From positions 1-60,388 of the forward strand of contig CANRHH010000013.1 of NCBI GenBank assembly GCA_947630375.1: a stretch of 60,388 nucleotides of DNA, in the 5' to 3' direction. Position numbers and translations under genes: made by a program. Shown here in pieces: positions 32,717 through 41,239 of this stretch; within the stretch, counting starts at the first letter, position 1; every line of letters begins with the position of its first letter. The notes below the pieces were generated by a model, which worked only from the letters and a program-made list of their open reading frames with translations, was not told the origin of the DNA and did not search any database. This DNA comes from an uncultured Oscillospiraceae bacterium. GTDB lineage: Bacteria; Bacillota; Clostridia; Oscillospirales; Oscillospiraceae.

Positions 32717-33712
32717 GTGCACGAAAAAAAGAAAGACAAAAAGGGTCTGAGCCCCTGGCTCGCGGCGGTGCTGGATCTGCTGCTGGCGGGAGGGATCCTG
32801 CTGGTGTTCACCTTTTTCCAGCTGGTGCTCCCGGCCCTGCGGGCCGCGCCGGTAGAGGCCGCGCCTACCCCGGCTCCTCCGTCCCCCACGCCGGAGGCCA
32901 CCCAGGAGCCGGACACGCGCACCGAGTGGCAGAAAAAATTTGCCGCGCACTTTACCGATGAGCCGGTCTGGACCGAGAACAGCTACACCAGCCCCAACGT
33001 GTCCATCCAGCTGGAGACCAGGACCCTGGGGGAGGGGTCCGGACAGACGGTGTACCATGTGGCGGACATCTATGTGGGTTCGCTGGACAATATCTGCACC
33101 TACACCGCCAACAACGAGCTGAAATACTACTCCACCCAGGACGCCATGGAGATGGACGAGGCCTCCGGGGCGCTGCTGGCCATCAGCGGGGACTTCTATT
33201 CTTACCAAAAAAGCGGCTTTCTGATACGAAACGGCGAGGTCTACAGCACCGAGTACGCCTACAGCTCCGTCTGCGTGATGTTCTACGACGGGAGCATAGA
33301 GGTCTATCCCCAGGACGGGTACGACATCGACGCGCTTATGGAGCGGGGGATCTACCAGGCCTGGAGCTTCGGCCCGCCGCTGCTGGACGAGGAGGGGAAG
33401 ACCTTCGAGTCCTACAATGTCAGCACCACGGTGGGCTACCCCAACCCCCGCAGCGCTATCGGCTACTATGAGCCGGGGCATTACTGCTTTGTGGTGGCCG
33501 ACGGCCGCCAGGAGGGCTACTCCAAGGGCCTGACCGTCTGGGAGCTGGCCGGAATCTTTGAGGGCCTGGGCTGCAAGAGCGCCTACAACCTGGACGGGGG
33601 CGGCTCCGCCCTGATGACCTTCCATCACCAGCGCTACAGCCGCCAGAGCAACGGGGCCGACCGGGAGCTGGGGGATATTATTCTGATCCGGGAGACGGAG
33701 GCGGGAGCATGA
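32717..33712 (+). CDS. exported phosphodiester glycosidase (NAGPA) domain protein
   Basis: A 331-residue protein anchored by one N-terminal helix (about 12-32) and followed by a Pro/Thr linker. The C-terminal two thirds match the NAGPA-like phosphodiester glycosidase domain (LLAISGDFYSYQKSGFLIRNGEVY, then YNLDGGGSALM and the closing LGDIILI). Members of the family remove GlcNAc-1-phosphate or related groups outside the cell, often in exopolysaccharide or phosphodiester turnover. The start is GTG 32717 after GGGAGGGG; the promoter lies inside a longer in-frame opening, which rules out that upstream start. Overlaps the next small gene by ATGA. Confidence 0.87.
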   Translation: MHEKKKDKKGLSPWLAAVLDLLLAGGILLVFTFFQLVLPALRAAPVEAAPTPAPPSPTPEATQEPDTRTEWQKKFAAHFTDEPVWTENSYTSPNVSIQLETRTLGEGSGQTVYHVADIYVGSLDNICTYTANNELKYYSTQDAMEMDEASGALLAISGDFYSYQKSGFLIRNGEVYSTEYAYSSVCVMFYDGSIEVYPQDGYDIDALMERGIYQAWSFGPPLLDEEGKTFESYNVSTTVGYPNPRSAIGYYEPGHYCFVVADGRQEGYSKGLTVWELAGIFEGLGCKSAYNLDGGGSALMTFHHQRYSRQSNGADRELGDIILIRETEAGA

Positions 33713-33909
33713 AATGGATCCGAAGGGCGCTGCCACATCTGACCATCGCCTTTGCCATCGCCCTGCTGACGGTGGCCATCCTCAACGAATTTAACCCCCG
33801 CATGGGCTTTCTCCAGGGCCGGCCGGCCCTGGTGCTGATCTGCGCGGCCTGCCTGTGCGCCGCCGCCTGCGGCGCGGTGCTGTACAGCCGGGACCGGCGG
33901 GAAAAATAA
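33709..33909 (+). CDS. small two-helix membrane protein
   Basis: A 66-residue protein I do not recognise. It has two hydrophobic helices (about 10-25 and 40-58) separated by NPRMGFLQGRP, and a basic C-terminus (SRDRREK). Its ATG overlaps the stop of the NAGPA-domain gene in an ATGA junction, so it is almost surely translated with it and may be its membrane partner. A new promoter for holB follows just after. Confidence 0.7.
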   Translation: MKWIRRALPHLTIAFAIALLTVAILNEFNPRMGFLQGRPALVLICAACLCAAACGAVLYSRDRREK

Positions 33910-33910
33910 G

Positions 33911-33939
33911 TTGACTATACAGGCGCAAAATTGTAAAAT
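33911..33939 (+). promoter_or_regulatory. predicted promoter for holB-ricT
   Basis: TTGACT (33911-33916), 17-bp spacer, TAAAAT (33934-33939). The start point would fall near 33946, which makes the in-frame GTG at 33949 nearly leaderless and favours the ATG at 33976. Confidence 0.65.
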
Positions 33940-33975
33940 ATAATATGTGTGAATAAAAAAACGCCGGAGGCGGAT

Positions 33976-34797
33976 ATGGCGCAGCAGAGCACAAGAAACG
34001 CGGGGGGCGGCGCCCACGCGGTGATACTGACCTCACCGGACCCGGCGGAGAGCCTCCGCCAGGCCAGGCTCCTGGCTGCCGCCGCCGTCTGTGAGCGGGG
34101 CGGGGAACAGCCCTGCGGCCAGTGCCGCCACTGCCGGAAGGCCATGGCCGGGATCCACCCGGACATCCTCACCGTCCGCCGCCTGACGGACGACAAGGGC
34201 CGGCAGAAGCGGGAGATCGGCGTGGAACAGATCCGCCAGATCTCCGCGGACGCGGTGGTGCTGCCCAATGAGGCCCGGCGGAAGGTGTACATCTTGGAAG
34301 AGGCGGACACCATGAACATCCCCGCCCAGAACGCGGCGCTGAAGCTGTTGGAGGAGCCGCCGGCCGGGGCCGTCTTTCTGCTGACGGCGGTCAACGCCGC
34401 CAGGCTCCTGCCCACGGTCCGCTCCCGCTGCGCGGAGCTGAGCCTGAACGGGGAGCAGAGCGAGGCGGACGAGCAGGCCAAGGCTCTGGCCGGGGCCTAT
34501 CTGAGCGCGGTGGCGGCCGGGGACCGGGCCGGGCTGTACGCCTGGTGCGCGGCCAACGAGGGGCTGGACCAGGCGGGCGCCGCCGCCTTTCTGGCCTGCG
34601 CCGGGCAGCAGGCGGCGGACATGCTCTGCGGCCGGGAGAAGGCCCGGGGCCTGAGCACCCGGCAGCTGCTGGAGCTGACGGAGCTGCTGGGCCGCTGCGC
34701 CGGGTATCTGCGGGTGAACGTAGGCGTCAAACATATTTTTGGACTGCTGGCGGTGGACTCCATCGCCGGCGGCGGAAACAGAGGACAAGAGCATTGA
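33976..34797 (+). CDS. holB: DNA polymerase III delta-prime subunit
   Basis: A clamp-loader subunit of about 273 residues. The AAA+-like fold has a zinc-binding group (CGQCRHCRKAMAGIHPDI), the segment IRQISADAVVLPNEARRKVYILEEADTMN and NAALKLLEEPPAGAVFLL, the classical delta-prime/gamma signatures. The phosphate-binding P-loop is not recognisable at the N-terminus, as expected for delta-prime. ATG 33976 has GGAGG close upstream. Its stop overlaps the ricT TTG start. The holB-ricT order matches B. subtilis holB-yaaT. Confidence 0.92.
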   Translation: MAQQSTRNAGGGAHAVILTSPDPAESLRQARLLAAAAVCERGGEQPCGQCRHCRKAMAGIHPDILTVRRLTDDKGRQKREIGVEQIRQISADAVVLPNEARRKVYILEEADTMNIPAQNAALKLLEEPPAGAVFLLTAVNAARLLPTVRSRCAELSLNGEQSEADEQAKALAGAYLSAVAAGDRAGLYAWCAANEGLDQAGAAAFLACAGQQAADMLCGREKARGLSTRQLLELTELLGRCAGYLRVNVGVKHIFGLLAVDSIAGGGNRGQEH

Positions 34798-36131
34798 TCG
34801 AAGTAGTAAGCGTTAAATTCAAAAACCGGGGCAAGTGCTATTCCTTCGCCCCCAACGGCCTGCCCGTCAAGACCGGGGACCGGGTCATCGTGGAGACGGC
34901 CAAGGGCCTGGAGATCGCCGACTGTGTGCACGGGGTGCACCCGGTGGCGGACAACGCGGTGGTGCAGCCCCTGCGGCCGGTGGCCCGCCTGGCCACGCCG
35001 GAGGATCTGCGGGTGGCCCAGATCAACAAGCGCCGGGAGAAGGACGCCTTTGAGGTCTGCCAGAAGAAGATCGCCCAGCGGGGGCTGGATATGAAGCTGG
35101 TGGATGTGGAGTGCAACTTCGAGGGCAGCAAGATCACCTTTTTCTTTACCTCAGACGGGCGGGTGGATTTCCGGGAGCTGGTGAAGGATCTGGCCGGGGT
35201 CTTCCGCAGCCGGATCGAGCTGCGGCAGATCGGCGTCCGGGATGAGGCCAAGATGGTCGGCGGCATCGGCATCTGCGGCCGCCCCTATTGCTGCAACCAG
35301 TTTTTGGACGAGTTCCAGCCGGTGTCCACCAAAATGGCCAAGGTCCAGTCCCTGTCCCTGAACCCGGCCAAGATCTCCGGCAGCTGCGGGCGGCTCATGT
35401 GCTGCCTGCGCTATGAGCAGGCGGCCTATGAGGACCTGGTGAAGAAGGTGCCCAAGCAGGGGGCCTTTGTGGAGACCAAGGACGGGTACGGCACCGCCAT
35501 GCAGGTCAACCTCCTGCGGCAGACCGTCAAGGTGAAGCTGGACGGGGATAACGACGACACGCTCCGGACCTTCAAGGCCAACGAGCTGGCCGCCGTGCCC
35601 GGTGGCCGGCCCAAGGACGGGGAGACGCCGCCCTCGGTGCTGCACTATGTGCCCCCCGAGCCGGAGGAAGAGGAGGAGAAGGAGGACGAGTGGGCCATCC
35701 CGATGATGCTGGCCCCGGATCCGGAGCCTCTGCAGGGCCTCCCGGCCGCGGCGGAGCCGTCCGCCGGGTCTCACCGCCGGGGCGGACGCCGCCGGAACCG
35801 TTCCGGCAAGCCCAAGGCAGCGGCCCAGGCCCCGGAGGGCCAGGCCAAAAAAGCCGCGCCGCCGGCCGGCGGGGAGGCAAAGCCCAAGAAGGAGAAAAAC
35901 CGGCCGCCCAAGGGCGGAAAGAGCGTGAAGGTGGAGGCCAAGGTCCGCCAGGAGGGCAAAGCGCCCCGGGTGGAGAACAAGGGCGGCAAGGAAAACGCCC
36001 GGCCCCCCAAAGAGGCCAAAGCCCCCAAGGAGCCGGTGAAGCCCCAGAAGGAGGGCGCCGCCCAGAAGGAGAGCAGCGGCAGCAAGTCCCGGCACCGGAA
36101 CTATTACCGGGGCCGGACCAGAAAACAGTAA
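34794..36131 (+). CDS. ricT: PSP1 domain protein RicT (YaaT)
   Basis: A member of the RicAFT complex, which carries iron-sulfur clusters and affects RNase Y activity, sporulation, competence and biofilm formation in Bacillus. The PSP1 domain spans residues 1-260, with the cysteine set C161, C166, C167, C198, C203 and C204 in the typical spacing (CGRPYCC and CGRLMCC). After about residue 280 there is a tail of some 165 residues rich in Lys, Pro, Ala and Glu, which the Bacillus protein lacks. The start is TTG 34794, overlapping the holB TGA. The tail may bind nucleic acid or be disordered. Confidence 0.92.
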   Translation: MIEVVSVKFKNRGKCYSFAPNGLPVKTGDRVIVETAKGLEIADCVHGVHPVADNAVVQPLRPVARLATPEDLRVAQINKRREKDAFEVCQKKIAQRGLDMKLVDVECNFEGSKITFFFTSDGRVDFRELVKDLAGVFRSRIELRQIGVRDEAKMVGGIGICGRPYCCNQFLDEFQPVSTKMAKVQSLSLNPAKISGSCGRLMCCLRYEQAAYEDLVKKVPKQGAFVETKDGYGTAMQVNLLRQTVKVKLDGDNDDTLRTFKANELAAVPGGRPKDGETPPSVLHYVPPEPEEEEEKEDEWAIPMMLAPDPEPLQGLPAAAEPSAGSHRRGGRRRNRSGKPKAAAQAPEGQAKKAAPPAGGEAKPKKEKNRPPKGGKSVKVEAKVRQEGKAPRVENKGGKENARPPKEAKAPKEPVKPQKEGAAQKESSGSKSRHRNYYRGRTRKQ

Positions 36132-36134
36132 AGA

Positions 36135-36170
36135 AATTCCCCGTGCGCGCCTTGGCGCGCACGGGGAATT
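36135..36170. terminator. bidirectional intrinsic terminator
   Basis: A 16-bp perfect stem (36135-36150 with 36155-36170), loop CTTG, then GTTTATT. It separates ricT from the convergent lipoprotein gene. Confidence 0.9.
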
Positions 36171-36172
36171 GT

Positions 36173-38251
36173 TTATTCGCCGATGGAGTCTGTGCGGATG
36201 ATGAAGCGGACCATGCCGGGCATCCCGTCAGCCAGGCCGGAGAAGCTGTTGTACTCCTCGCCGTAGGCCTGGACGGCCCGCAGCCGGTCCATGAAGCCCT
36301 GGGCGTCCTCTTCGAACAGCCGGGACAGGACCTTGACCCCGTCGCCGTCAAAGGTCCGCAGGCCGCTGAGCAGGGCGTTGGCGCCGTTGGCCACCTGGTT
36401 GACCCCGTCGGAGAGGCTCTTGGTGCCGTCCTTCAGCGCCGCCGCGCCGGCGGCCAGGGCGGGCACGCCCTCCTTTTCGTTCGTGAGGCTGTCGTCCACT
36501 GCTTCACATATCTGGCCGATGCCGCCCTGCAGCTTCACCAGAGAGTCCGCCAGGTTGAAATTCTGGAGGCTGCCAAGACTGTCGGCCAGGGGCGTCAGCA
36601 TTCCATTCAGCTGGTTGAAAAGCCCCTGGGCCGGCGCGATGTTCTTCCGCTCAATGTCGTCTACCTGCTTCTGGACGCCGCCGATTTCCCCGGCGATGGT
36701 ATTCTGGATCCCGGCCATGGCGTCCGAAACGGTCTTGATGTCGTCGCCGACATTTATTTGTATTCCGTCCAGGGCGAAACCGACGCCGCCCAATTCATCG
36801 CTGACCAGGGTGCAGAGGCTCTCCTTCTCCTCTTCTGTCAAGGTGGCATTCTTGTTAATCTCGCCCTGGATGCTGCTGGACGCCTGGTCCAGGACGCCAT
36901 GCGCGTCATTCCGCTCATCCACGACATTTTTGGCGGCGGCGTCGATGTTGGTCAGAGCCCCTGTGGCCGTCGCCGTGGCGGTGCTCATGTCAAAGGTTTC
37001 CACCTGGGTCTTCACCTGGCCGAGCGCGTCCGACAGGCTTTCCATGCCTGCCTTCAGTTGATTCAGCGCGCCAACGGCATCTTCAGCGTTGCCGTTCAGT
37101 TCCTTCTGGGCGGCCTCCAGCTGCCCTTGGACACCTTCACTTTTTACGACGGAAACGAGATCCCCCGCGCTAACATAAAGCTGAGCAAGGTTCTTGTCCA
37201 GTTCTCCCATCTGCGTCTGGAGCGTGCCGATCCCTCCGGCCAGCGCCGCCGCGCCGTTTACCACCTTTGTCATGCCGCCGGAGAGGGCCTTGGTGCCGTT
37301 GTAGAGGTCGCCGGCCCCGTCCACCAGACTGGCAGAGGCGTTCGCCAGCTTGCTGACGGAGCTCTTCAGGTCGTCAAAGCTCTCCACGTTCTCCAGGTCT
37401 ACGTCGTTCAAAAGGGCGTTCTCCACCAGGGTCACGGTGGTGAGCAGGGAGAAATCACGCACGTCGGCGGAGATGGTGACGGTCTCGGGCAGATCTTCGT
37501 CCAGCTTCTCGCTGTCCGCGCCGTCCAGCTCATCCAGGCCCAGACTCTCCTTCAGCCCCGGCATAGCCAGGCCCGCCACGATCACCTGCTCTCCGGAGTT
37601 GATGGTGGTGCCGTTGGTCACCTCCACAGCGCTGGCCTTCTCGGAATCCAGCACCAGGCAGGACACCGCCACAAAGGGCTGATAGATGGTCACGGTCTTG
37701 CCGTTTATCGTCTCCTCCCGGCCGGTCTTGTTCTCGTAGCGGAAGGTCATTTCCAGGTGCCCGCTGGCCCCGGCCAGCTCCTCGGGGGACACCAGCTTGC
37801 CGTCCAGCTTGTAGCTGACCCGGACCGCCAGGGGCAGTTCCTTGTCGGAATCGCCCTGGTAGTAGATATCGTTGCCCTGGGCGTCCCAGACCAGGTCGCC
37901 GTTTTCAGAGCGGGTGAAAGTCTCGTCGCCCTTCACGTTCTGGATGTCGGCCAGATCGGACCGGTCGGTGATGGTGGCGGCCTCGTCCGGGTTCTTCAGC
38001 CAGGCGCTGACGATGGCGCGCTGGGGCTGACCCTGGGCGTCGGCGATCACATAGACGGTCTCCTCCTTGCCCTCCGTGCTGCCGTGGGTGGGCAGCAGAT
38101 CGGAGGCGGCCTGGAGAATGGAGTGATCCACCAGGTCCGTGGCCGGTTCGGGCTTGCTTTGCGTCTCGGGCCTGGCGCAGGCGGTCAGACTGGCGGTCAT
38201 CAGCGCCAGGACCAGGAGCAGCGCCAGGACTTTTTTCGTTTTTCCGTTCAT
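36173..38251 (-). CDS. lipoprotein with L-x-x-G heptad repeats, partner of MMPL exporter
   Basis: A 692-residue exported lipoprotein. The signal peptide ends in lipobox LTAC with Cys25. The centre and C-terminal part contain runs of heptads of the x-x-x-L-x-x-G type (LVDGAGDLYNGTKALSGG, AAGAAALKDGTKSLSDG), the repeat found in YhgE/Pip-type and membrane-efflux-associated proteins. Long helical stretches suggest an extended coiled structure outside the membrane. The ATG at 38249-38251 has GGAGGG upstream and overlaps the MMPL gene stop in an ATGA junction. It probably works with the exporter. Confidence 0.8.
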   Translation of the reverse strand: MNGKTKKVLALLLVLALMTASLTACARPETQSKPEPATDLVDHSILQAASDLLPTHGSTEGKEETVYVIADAQGQPQRAIVSAWLKNPDEAATITDRSDLADIQNVKGDETFTRSENGDLVWDAQGNDIYYQGDSDKELPLAVRVSYKLDGKLVSPEELAGASGHLEMTFRYENKTGREETINGKTVTIYQPFVAVSCLVLDSEKASAVEVTNGTTINSGEQVIVAGLAMPGLKESLGLDELDGADSEKLDEDLPETVTISADVRDFSLLTTVTLVENALLNDVDLENVESFDDLKSSVSKLANASASLVDGAGDLYNGTKALSGGMTKVVNGAAALAGGIGTLQTQMGELDKNLAQLYVSAGDLVSVVKSEGVQGQLEAAQKELNGNAEDAVGALNQLKAGMESLSDALGQVKTQVETFDMSTATATATGALTNIDAAAKNVVDERNDAHGVLDQASSSIQGEINKNATLTEEEKESLCTLVSDELGGVGFALDGIQINVGDDIKTVSDAMAGIQNTIAGEIGGVQKQVDDIERKNIAPAQGLFNQLNGMLTPLADSLGSLQNFNLADSLVKLQGGIGQICEAVDDSLTNEKEGVPALAAGAAALKDGTKSLSDGVNQVANGANALLSGLRTFDGDGVKVLSRLFEEDAQGFMDRLRAVQAYGEEYNSFSGLADGMPGMVRFIIRTDSIGE

Positions 38252-40332
38252 GACAATCCCTCCATATTCTTTTTCCGGGAGCGGTTCCCCCAGCTTGTTT
38301 TTGCAATCAGTCCATCGCAGGCCACCAGCAGCGGCGGCAGCAGGCACAGCACCAGGGCCATGCTGATCAGAGCGCCGCGGCCCAGCAGCAGGCAGAGGGT
38401 GCCGATCATGTCCACATCGGAGTAGAGGCCCACGCCGATGGTGGCGGCGAAGAAGCCCAGGGCGCTGGTCAGCACCGAGGGGATGGAGACGCTCAAAGCC
38501 ACGCGGGCCGCCTCCTCCCTGCCGAGGCCCAGGCGGCGCTCCGTCTGGTAGCGGTTGGTGAGGAGGATGGCGTAGTCCACCGTGGCGCCCAGCTGCACCG
38601 TCCCCACCACGATGGAGGCGATGAAGGGCAGCACGGCCCCGTCAAAGCCGGAGATGGCCAGGTTGATGTAGATGGCCAGCTCGATCACCAGCACCAGGAT
38701 CACCGGCAGGGAGACCGAGCGGAGCACGAACAGGATCAGCAGGAAGATGGCGCCGATGGACACGGCGCTGACCACCTGAAAGTCCCGGTCGGTGATGGAG
38801 ATCAGGTCCCGGGTGCAGGGGGCCTCGCCGATGAGCATCCCGTCCGGGGCGTAGCGCTTCAAAACGGCCTCCAGCTGATCGACCTGGGCGTTCACCTCAT
38901 CGCTGGCCACCGGGTACGCGGAGCTTATGAGGATCAGCTGCCGCCCGTCGGCGGACAGCTCCCCGGTGAGCTGCTCCGGCAGAAAGTCCTTGGGGATGGC
39001 GGAGCCGATGAGGGAGTCGGTGCCCAGGGCGAAGTTCACCCCGTCCACCTGCTCCATGTCGTGGAGCATGGCCTTGGCGTCTTTGACGGGCATCTCCTCG
39101 TTGACCAGGGCCAGGTGGATGGTGCTCATGTCGAACTCCTCGTCCAGGACCCGGTTGGCCTGGACGCAGGGCAGATAGTCCGGCAGGCTCTCGTCCAGCT
39201 TGTAGTAGACCTGCATGTTTTTATAGCCGATGACGGCAGGGACCCACAGGACCAGCAGCAGAAGCAAAGCCTTCCGGTGCCGGAGGATAAAGGCGGCGGC
39301 CTTCTCGCCGTTGACGGTGAGGGGCCTGTGCCGGGTCTTTTCAATGGCCTTGTCAAAGCAGAGGATGAAGGCGGGCAGCACGGTGACGCAGCAGAACACC
39401 CCCAACAGCACGCCCTTGGCCATCACGATGCCCAGGTCCATGCCAAGAGTGAAGGTCATAAAGCACAGGGCCACGAACCCGGCGACGGTGGTCAGGGAGG
39501 ACCCGGCCACGGAGACGATGGTGGCGGAGATGGCCTTGGCCATGGCCTCCTCCCGGTTCTCGGTCTGCCGCTGCTGCTCCCGGTAGGAGTTCCAGAGGAA
39601 AATGGAGTAGTCCATGGTCACGGCCAGCTGCAGCACCGCCGCCAGGGCCTGGGTGACAAAAGAGATCTCCCCCTGGAGGATGTTGGTGCCCAAATTGTAG
39701 AGCACCGCGATGCCCACCGTCACCAAAAACAGGACCGGAGCCATCCAGGAGTCCATGGTCAGCGCCAGCACCAGGGCCGAGAGGACCACGGCGATCAGCA
39801 CATACCAGAACAGCTCCTGGTCCACCAGCTGCTTGGTGTCGGTGACGATGGCGGACATGCTGCTGAGAAAGCACTGTTCCCCCGCTAAGGCCCGGATCTC
39901 CAAAATGGCGTCCATGGTCTCGTCCGCGGAGGTGGAGGTATCCAAGAAAATGGCCATCAGGGAGGCGTTGTCCGAGTGGAACACCTCATACAGCGCATCC
40001 GGCAGGATCTCCTGGGGGATGCTGCTGTCGGCCAGACTGCTGAAGCCCAGCACCTGGGCCACGTGGTCCACCTGCTCCAGCTTTGCCTGGAGCTGGGCCA
40101 CCTGGGCATCGGTCATGCCCTCGGCCACAAACAGGGCGTAGGCCCCCTTGCCGAAGTCCCGCAGCAGGATATCCTGCCCCTCCATGGTCTCGATGTTATC
40201 CGGCAGATAGGTCAGAATATCGTAGTTCACCCGGGTGTGCAGATACCCGAAGCAGGCCGGGATCAACAGCACCAGGCTCAGGATCAAAATGGGCACCCGC
40301 GCCCTGACGATCCGCCGGCTCAGTCCGTCCAT
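38248..40332 (-). CDS. MMPL/RND family transporter
   Basis: A 694-residue efflux protein of the HAE-3/MMPL type, likely exporting lipids or hydrophobic compounds. It has two repeats, each with one helix, a large extracytoplasmic loop (HTRVNYDILTYLPDN begins the first) and a cluster of five helices. The family blocks VTMDYSIFLWNSYREQ and LGATVDYAILLTNRYQ each contain the transmembrane GxxxDY-type Asp thought to couple protons. The start is ATG 40332 after AAAGGAGG; longer upstream frames lie in operator DNA. Repressor sites of the divergent TetR cover its promoter. Confidence 0.93.
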   Translation of the reverse strand: MDGLSRRIVRARVPILILSLVLLIPACFGYLHTRVNYDILTYLPDNIETMEGQDILLRDFGKGAYALFVAEGMTDAQVAQLQAKLEQVDHVAQVLGFSSLADSSIPQEILPDALYEVFHSDNASLMAIFLDTSTSADETMDAILEIRALAGEQCFLSSMSAIVTDTKQLVDQELFWYVLIAVVLSALVLALTMDSWMAPVLFLVTVGIAVLYNLGTNILQGEISFVTQALAAVLQLAVTMDYSIFLWNSYREQQRQTENREEAMAKAISATIVSVAGSSLTTVAGFVALCFMTFTLGMDLGIVMAKGVLLGVFCCVTVLPAFILCFDKAIEKTRHRPLTVNGEKAAAFILRHRKALLLLLVLWVPAVIGYKNMQVYYKLDESLPDYLPCVQANRVLDEEFDMSTIHLALVNEEMPVKDAKAMLHDMEQVDGVNFALGTDSLIGSAIPKDFLPEQLTGELSADGRQLILISSAYPVASDEVNAQVDQLEAVLKRYAPDGMLIGEAPCTRDLISITDRDFQVVSAVSIGAIFLLILFVLRSVSLPVILVLVIELAIYINLAISGFDGAVLPFIASIVVGTVQLGATVDYAILLTNRYQTERRLGLGREEAARVALSVSIPSVLTSALGFFAATIGVGLYSDVDMIGTLCLLLGRGALISMALVLCLLPPLLVACDGLIAKTSWGNRSRKKNMEGLS

Positions 40333-40350
40333 AAGCGTTCCTCCTTTCAG

Positions 40351-40481
40351 AAAATGACCGAACGTCATTTTCTGAAAGGAGGATAGCACAAAAATGACCA
40401 ACGGTCAATAGCTGCGGCGCGAAAAAATGAACTTTGGTCATTTTTACAAAACGGGCCGCTTTTAAAAATGACTTTTAGTCA
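40351..40481. promoter_or_regulatory. four TetR-type operator copies
   Basis: The motif TGAC-N5-GTCA occurs at 40355-40367, 40395-40407, 40428-40440 (one mismatch) and 40469-40481. Each is flanked by A/T runs. The first lies within a longer perfect inverted repeat (arms 40339-40358 and 40364-40383). They overlap the start point and -35 of the MMPL promoter and approach the tetR -35, so the TetR protein likely represses both directions. Confidence 0.8.
40380..40408 (-). promoter_or_regulatory. predicted promoter of MMPL-lipoprotein operon
   Basis: Minus strand: TTGACC (40403-40408), 17-bp spacer, TATCCT (40380-40385). The -35 is inside the second TGAC-N5-GTCA operator. The start point falls in the first. 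Confidence 0.7.
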
Positions 40482-40500
40482 ATTTTTTGTGAAAAAAGAT

Positions 40501-40529
40501 TTGACAAGCGGGAAAAAGTCTTTTATGAT
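40501..40529 (+). promoter_or_regulatory. predicted promoter of tetR gene
   Basis: TTGACA (40501-40506), 17-bp spacer, TATGAT (40524-40529), 20 bp after the fourth operator copy. Confidence 0.75.
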
Positions 40530-40584
40530 TATACTATACGGATTATGCGGGGGGCCGGGGCCCCGGCGAAAGGAGGGCGGCACG

Positions 40585-41184
40585 GTGGGAAAGGTAGAGG
40601 ACAACAAGCAGCAGAAGGAGCGCAACCTGCTGGACACGGCCTATGAGCTGTTTACCACCAAGGGCATCGCCAAGACCACGGTCGCCGACATCGTGGAGAA
40701 GGCCAATGTGGCCAAGGGGACCTTTTATCTCTACTTCCGGGACAAGTACGATCTGCAAAACCGGCTGATCGTGCGCAAGGCGGAGCATCTGTTTGAGCAC
40801 GCCTTAGAGCACGCGGAGGTGGAGCAGCTGGAGGACCCGGCGGACCGGGTGCTGGCTATTATCGAGGATATTTTGGAGCAGATCTCCCAAAACCCCACGG
40901 TGCTCCGCTTTATCAACAAGAACCTGAGTTGGGGCATTTTCCAAGGGGCCTTGCGGCGGTCCGATACCGACTATATCGGCATTTTTCAGAAGCTGCTGGA
41001 GCGGCCGGAGACCAGCCGCCAGGAGATGGAGCTGCTGATCTATACGGTCACGGAGCTGGTGGGCGCCTCCTGCCACAGCGTGATCCTCAAGCAGAACCCC
41101 ACCGATTTAGAGACCTTCAAGCCCTACCTGTACCGGTCGATCCGGGCGATCTTAGAGCGCTTTTTCCAGGAAAACCCGGCATAA
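40585..41184 (+). CDS. TetR/AcrR family transcriptional regulator
   Basis: A 199-residue repressor. The helix-turn-helix lies at about residues 14-55 (NLLDTAYELFTTKGIAKTTVADIVEKANVAKGTFYLYF), matching the TetR N-terminal domain. The C-terminal ligand and dimer domain is divergent. The GTG start has AGGAGG eight bases upstream; earlier in-frame codons fall across the promoter. It is divergent from the MMPL-lipoprotein operon with four operator copies between, so control of the exporter is very likely. The inducer is unknown. Confidence 0.92.
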   Translation: MGKVEDNKQQKERNLLDTAYELFTTKGIAKTTVADIVEKANVAKGTFYLYFRDKYDLQNRLIVRKAEHLFEHALEHAEVEQLEDPADRVLAIIEDILEQISQNPTVLRFINKNLSWGIFQGALRRSDTDYIGIFQKLLERPETSRQEMELLIYTVTELVGASCHSVILKQNPTDLETFKPYLYRSIRAILERFFQENPA

Positions 41185-41196
41185 CCTGCCGGACGC

Positions 41197-41234
41197 AAAA
41201 AAAGCCCGCCGAAATTTTTCGGCGGGCTTTTTTT
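41197..41234. terminator. bidirectional intrinsic terminator
   Basis: AAAAAAAGCCCGCCGAAA (41197-41214) pairs with the complementary run at 41217-41234 ending in T7. It separates tetR and hsp20, which converge. Confidence 0.92.
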
Positions 41235-41239
41235 GCTTT

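Noticed and set aside
40468-40584. N-terminal extension of the TetR protein
   Set aside because: The extension would be encoded by the fourth operator and the tetR promoter itself. GTG 40585 has a strong AGGAGG site and matches the family N-terminus.
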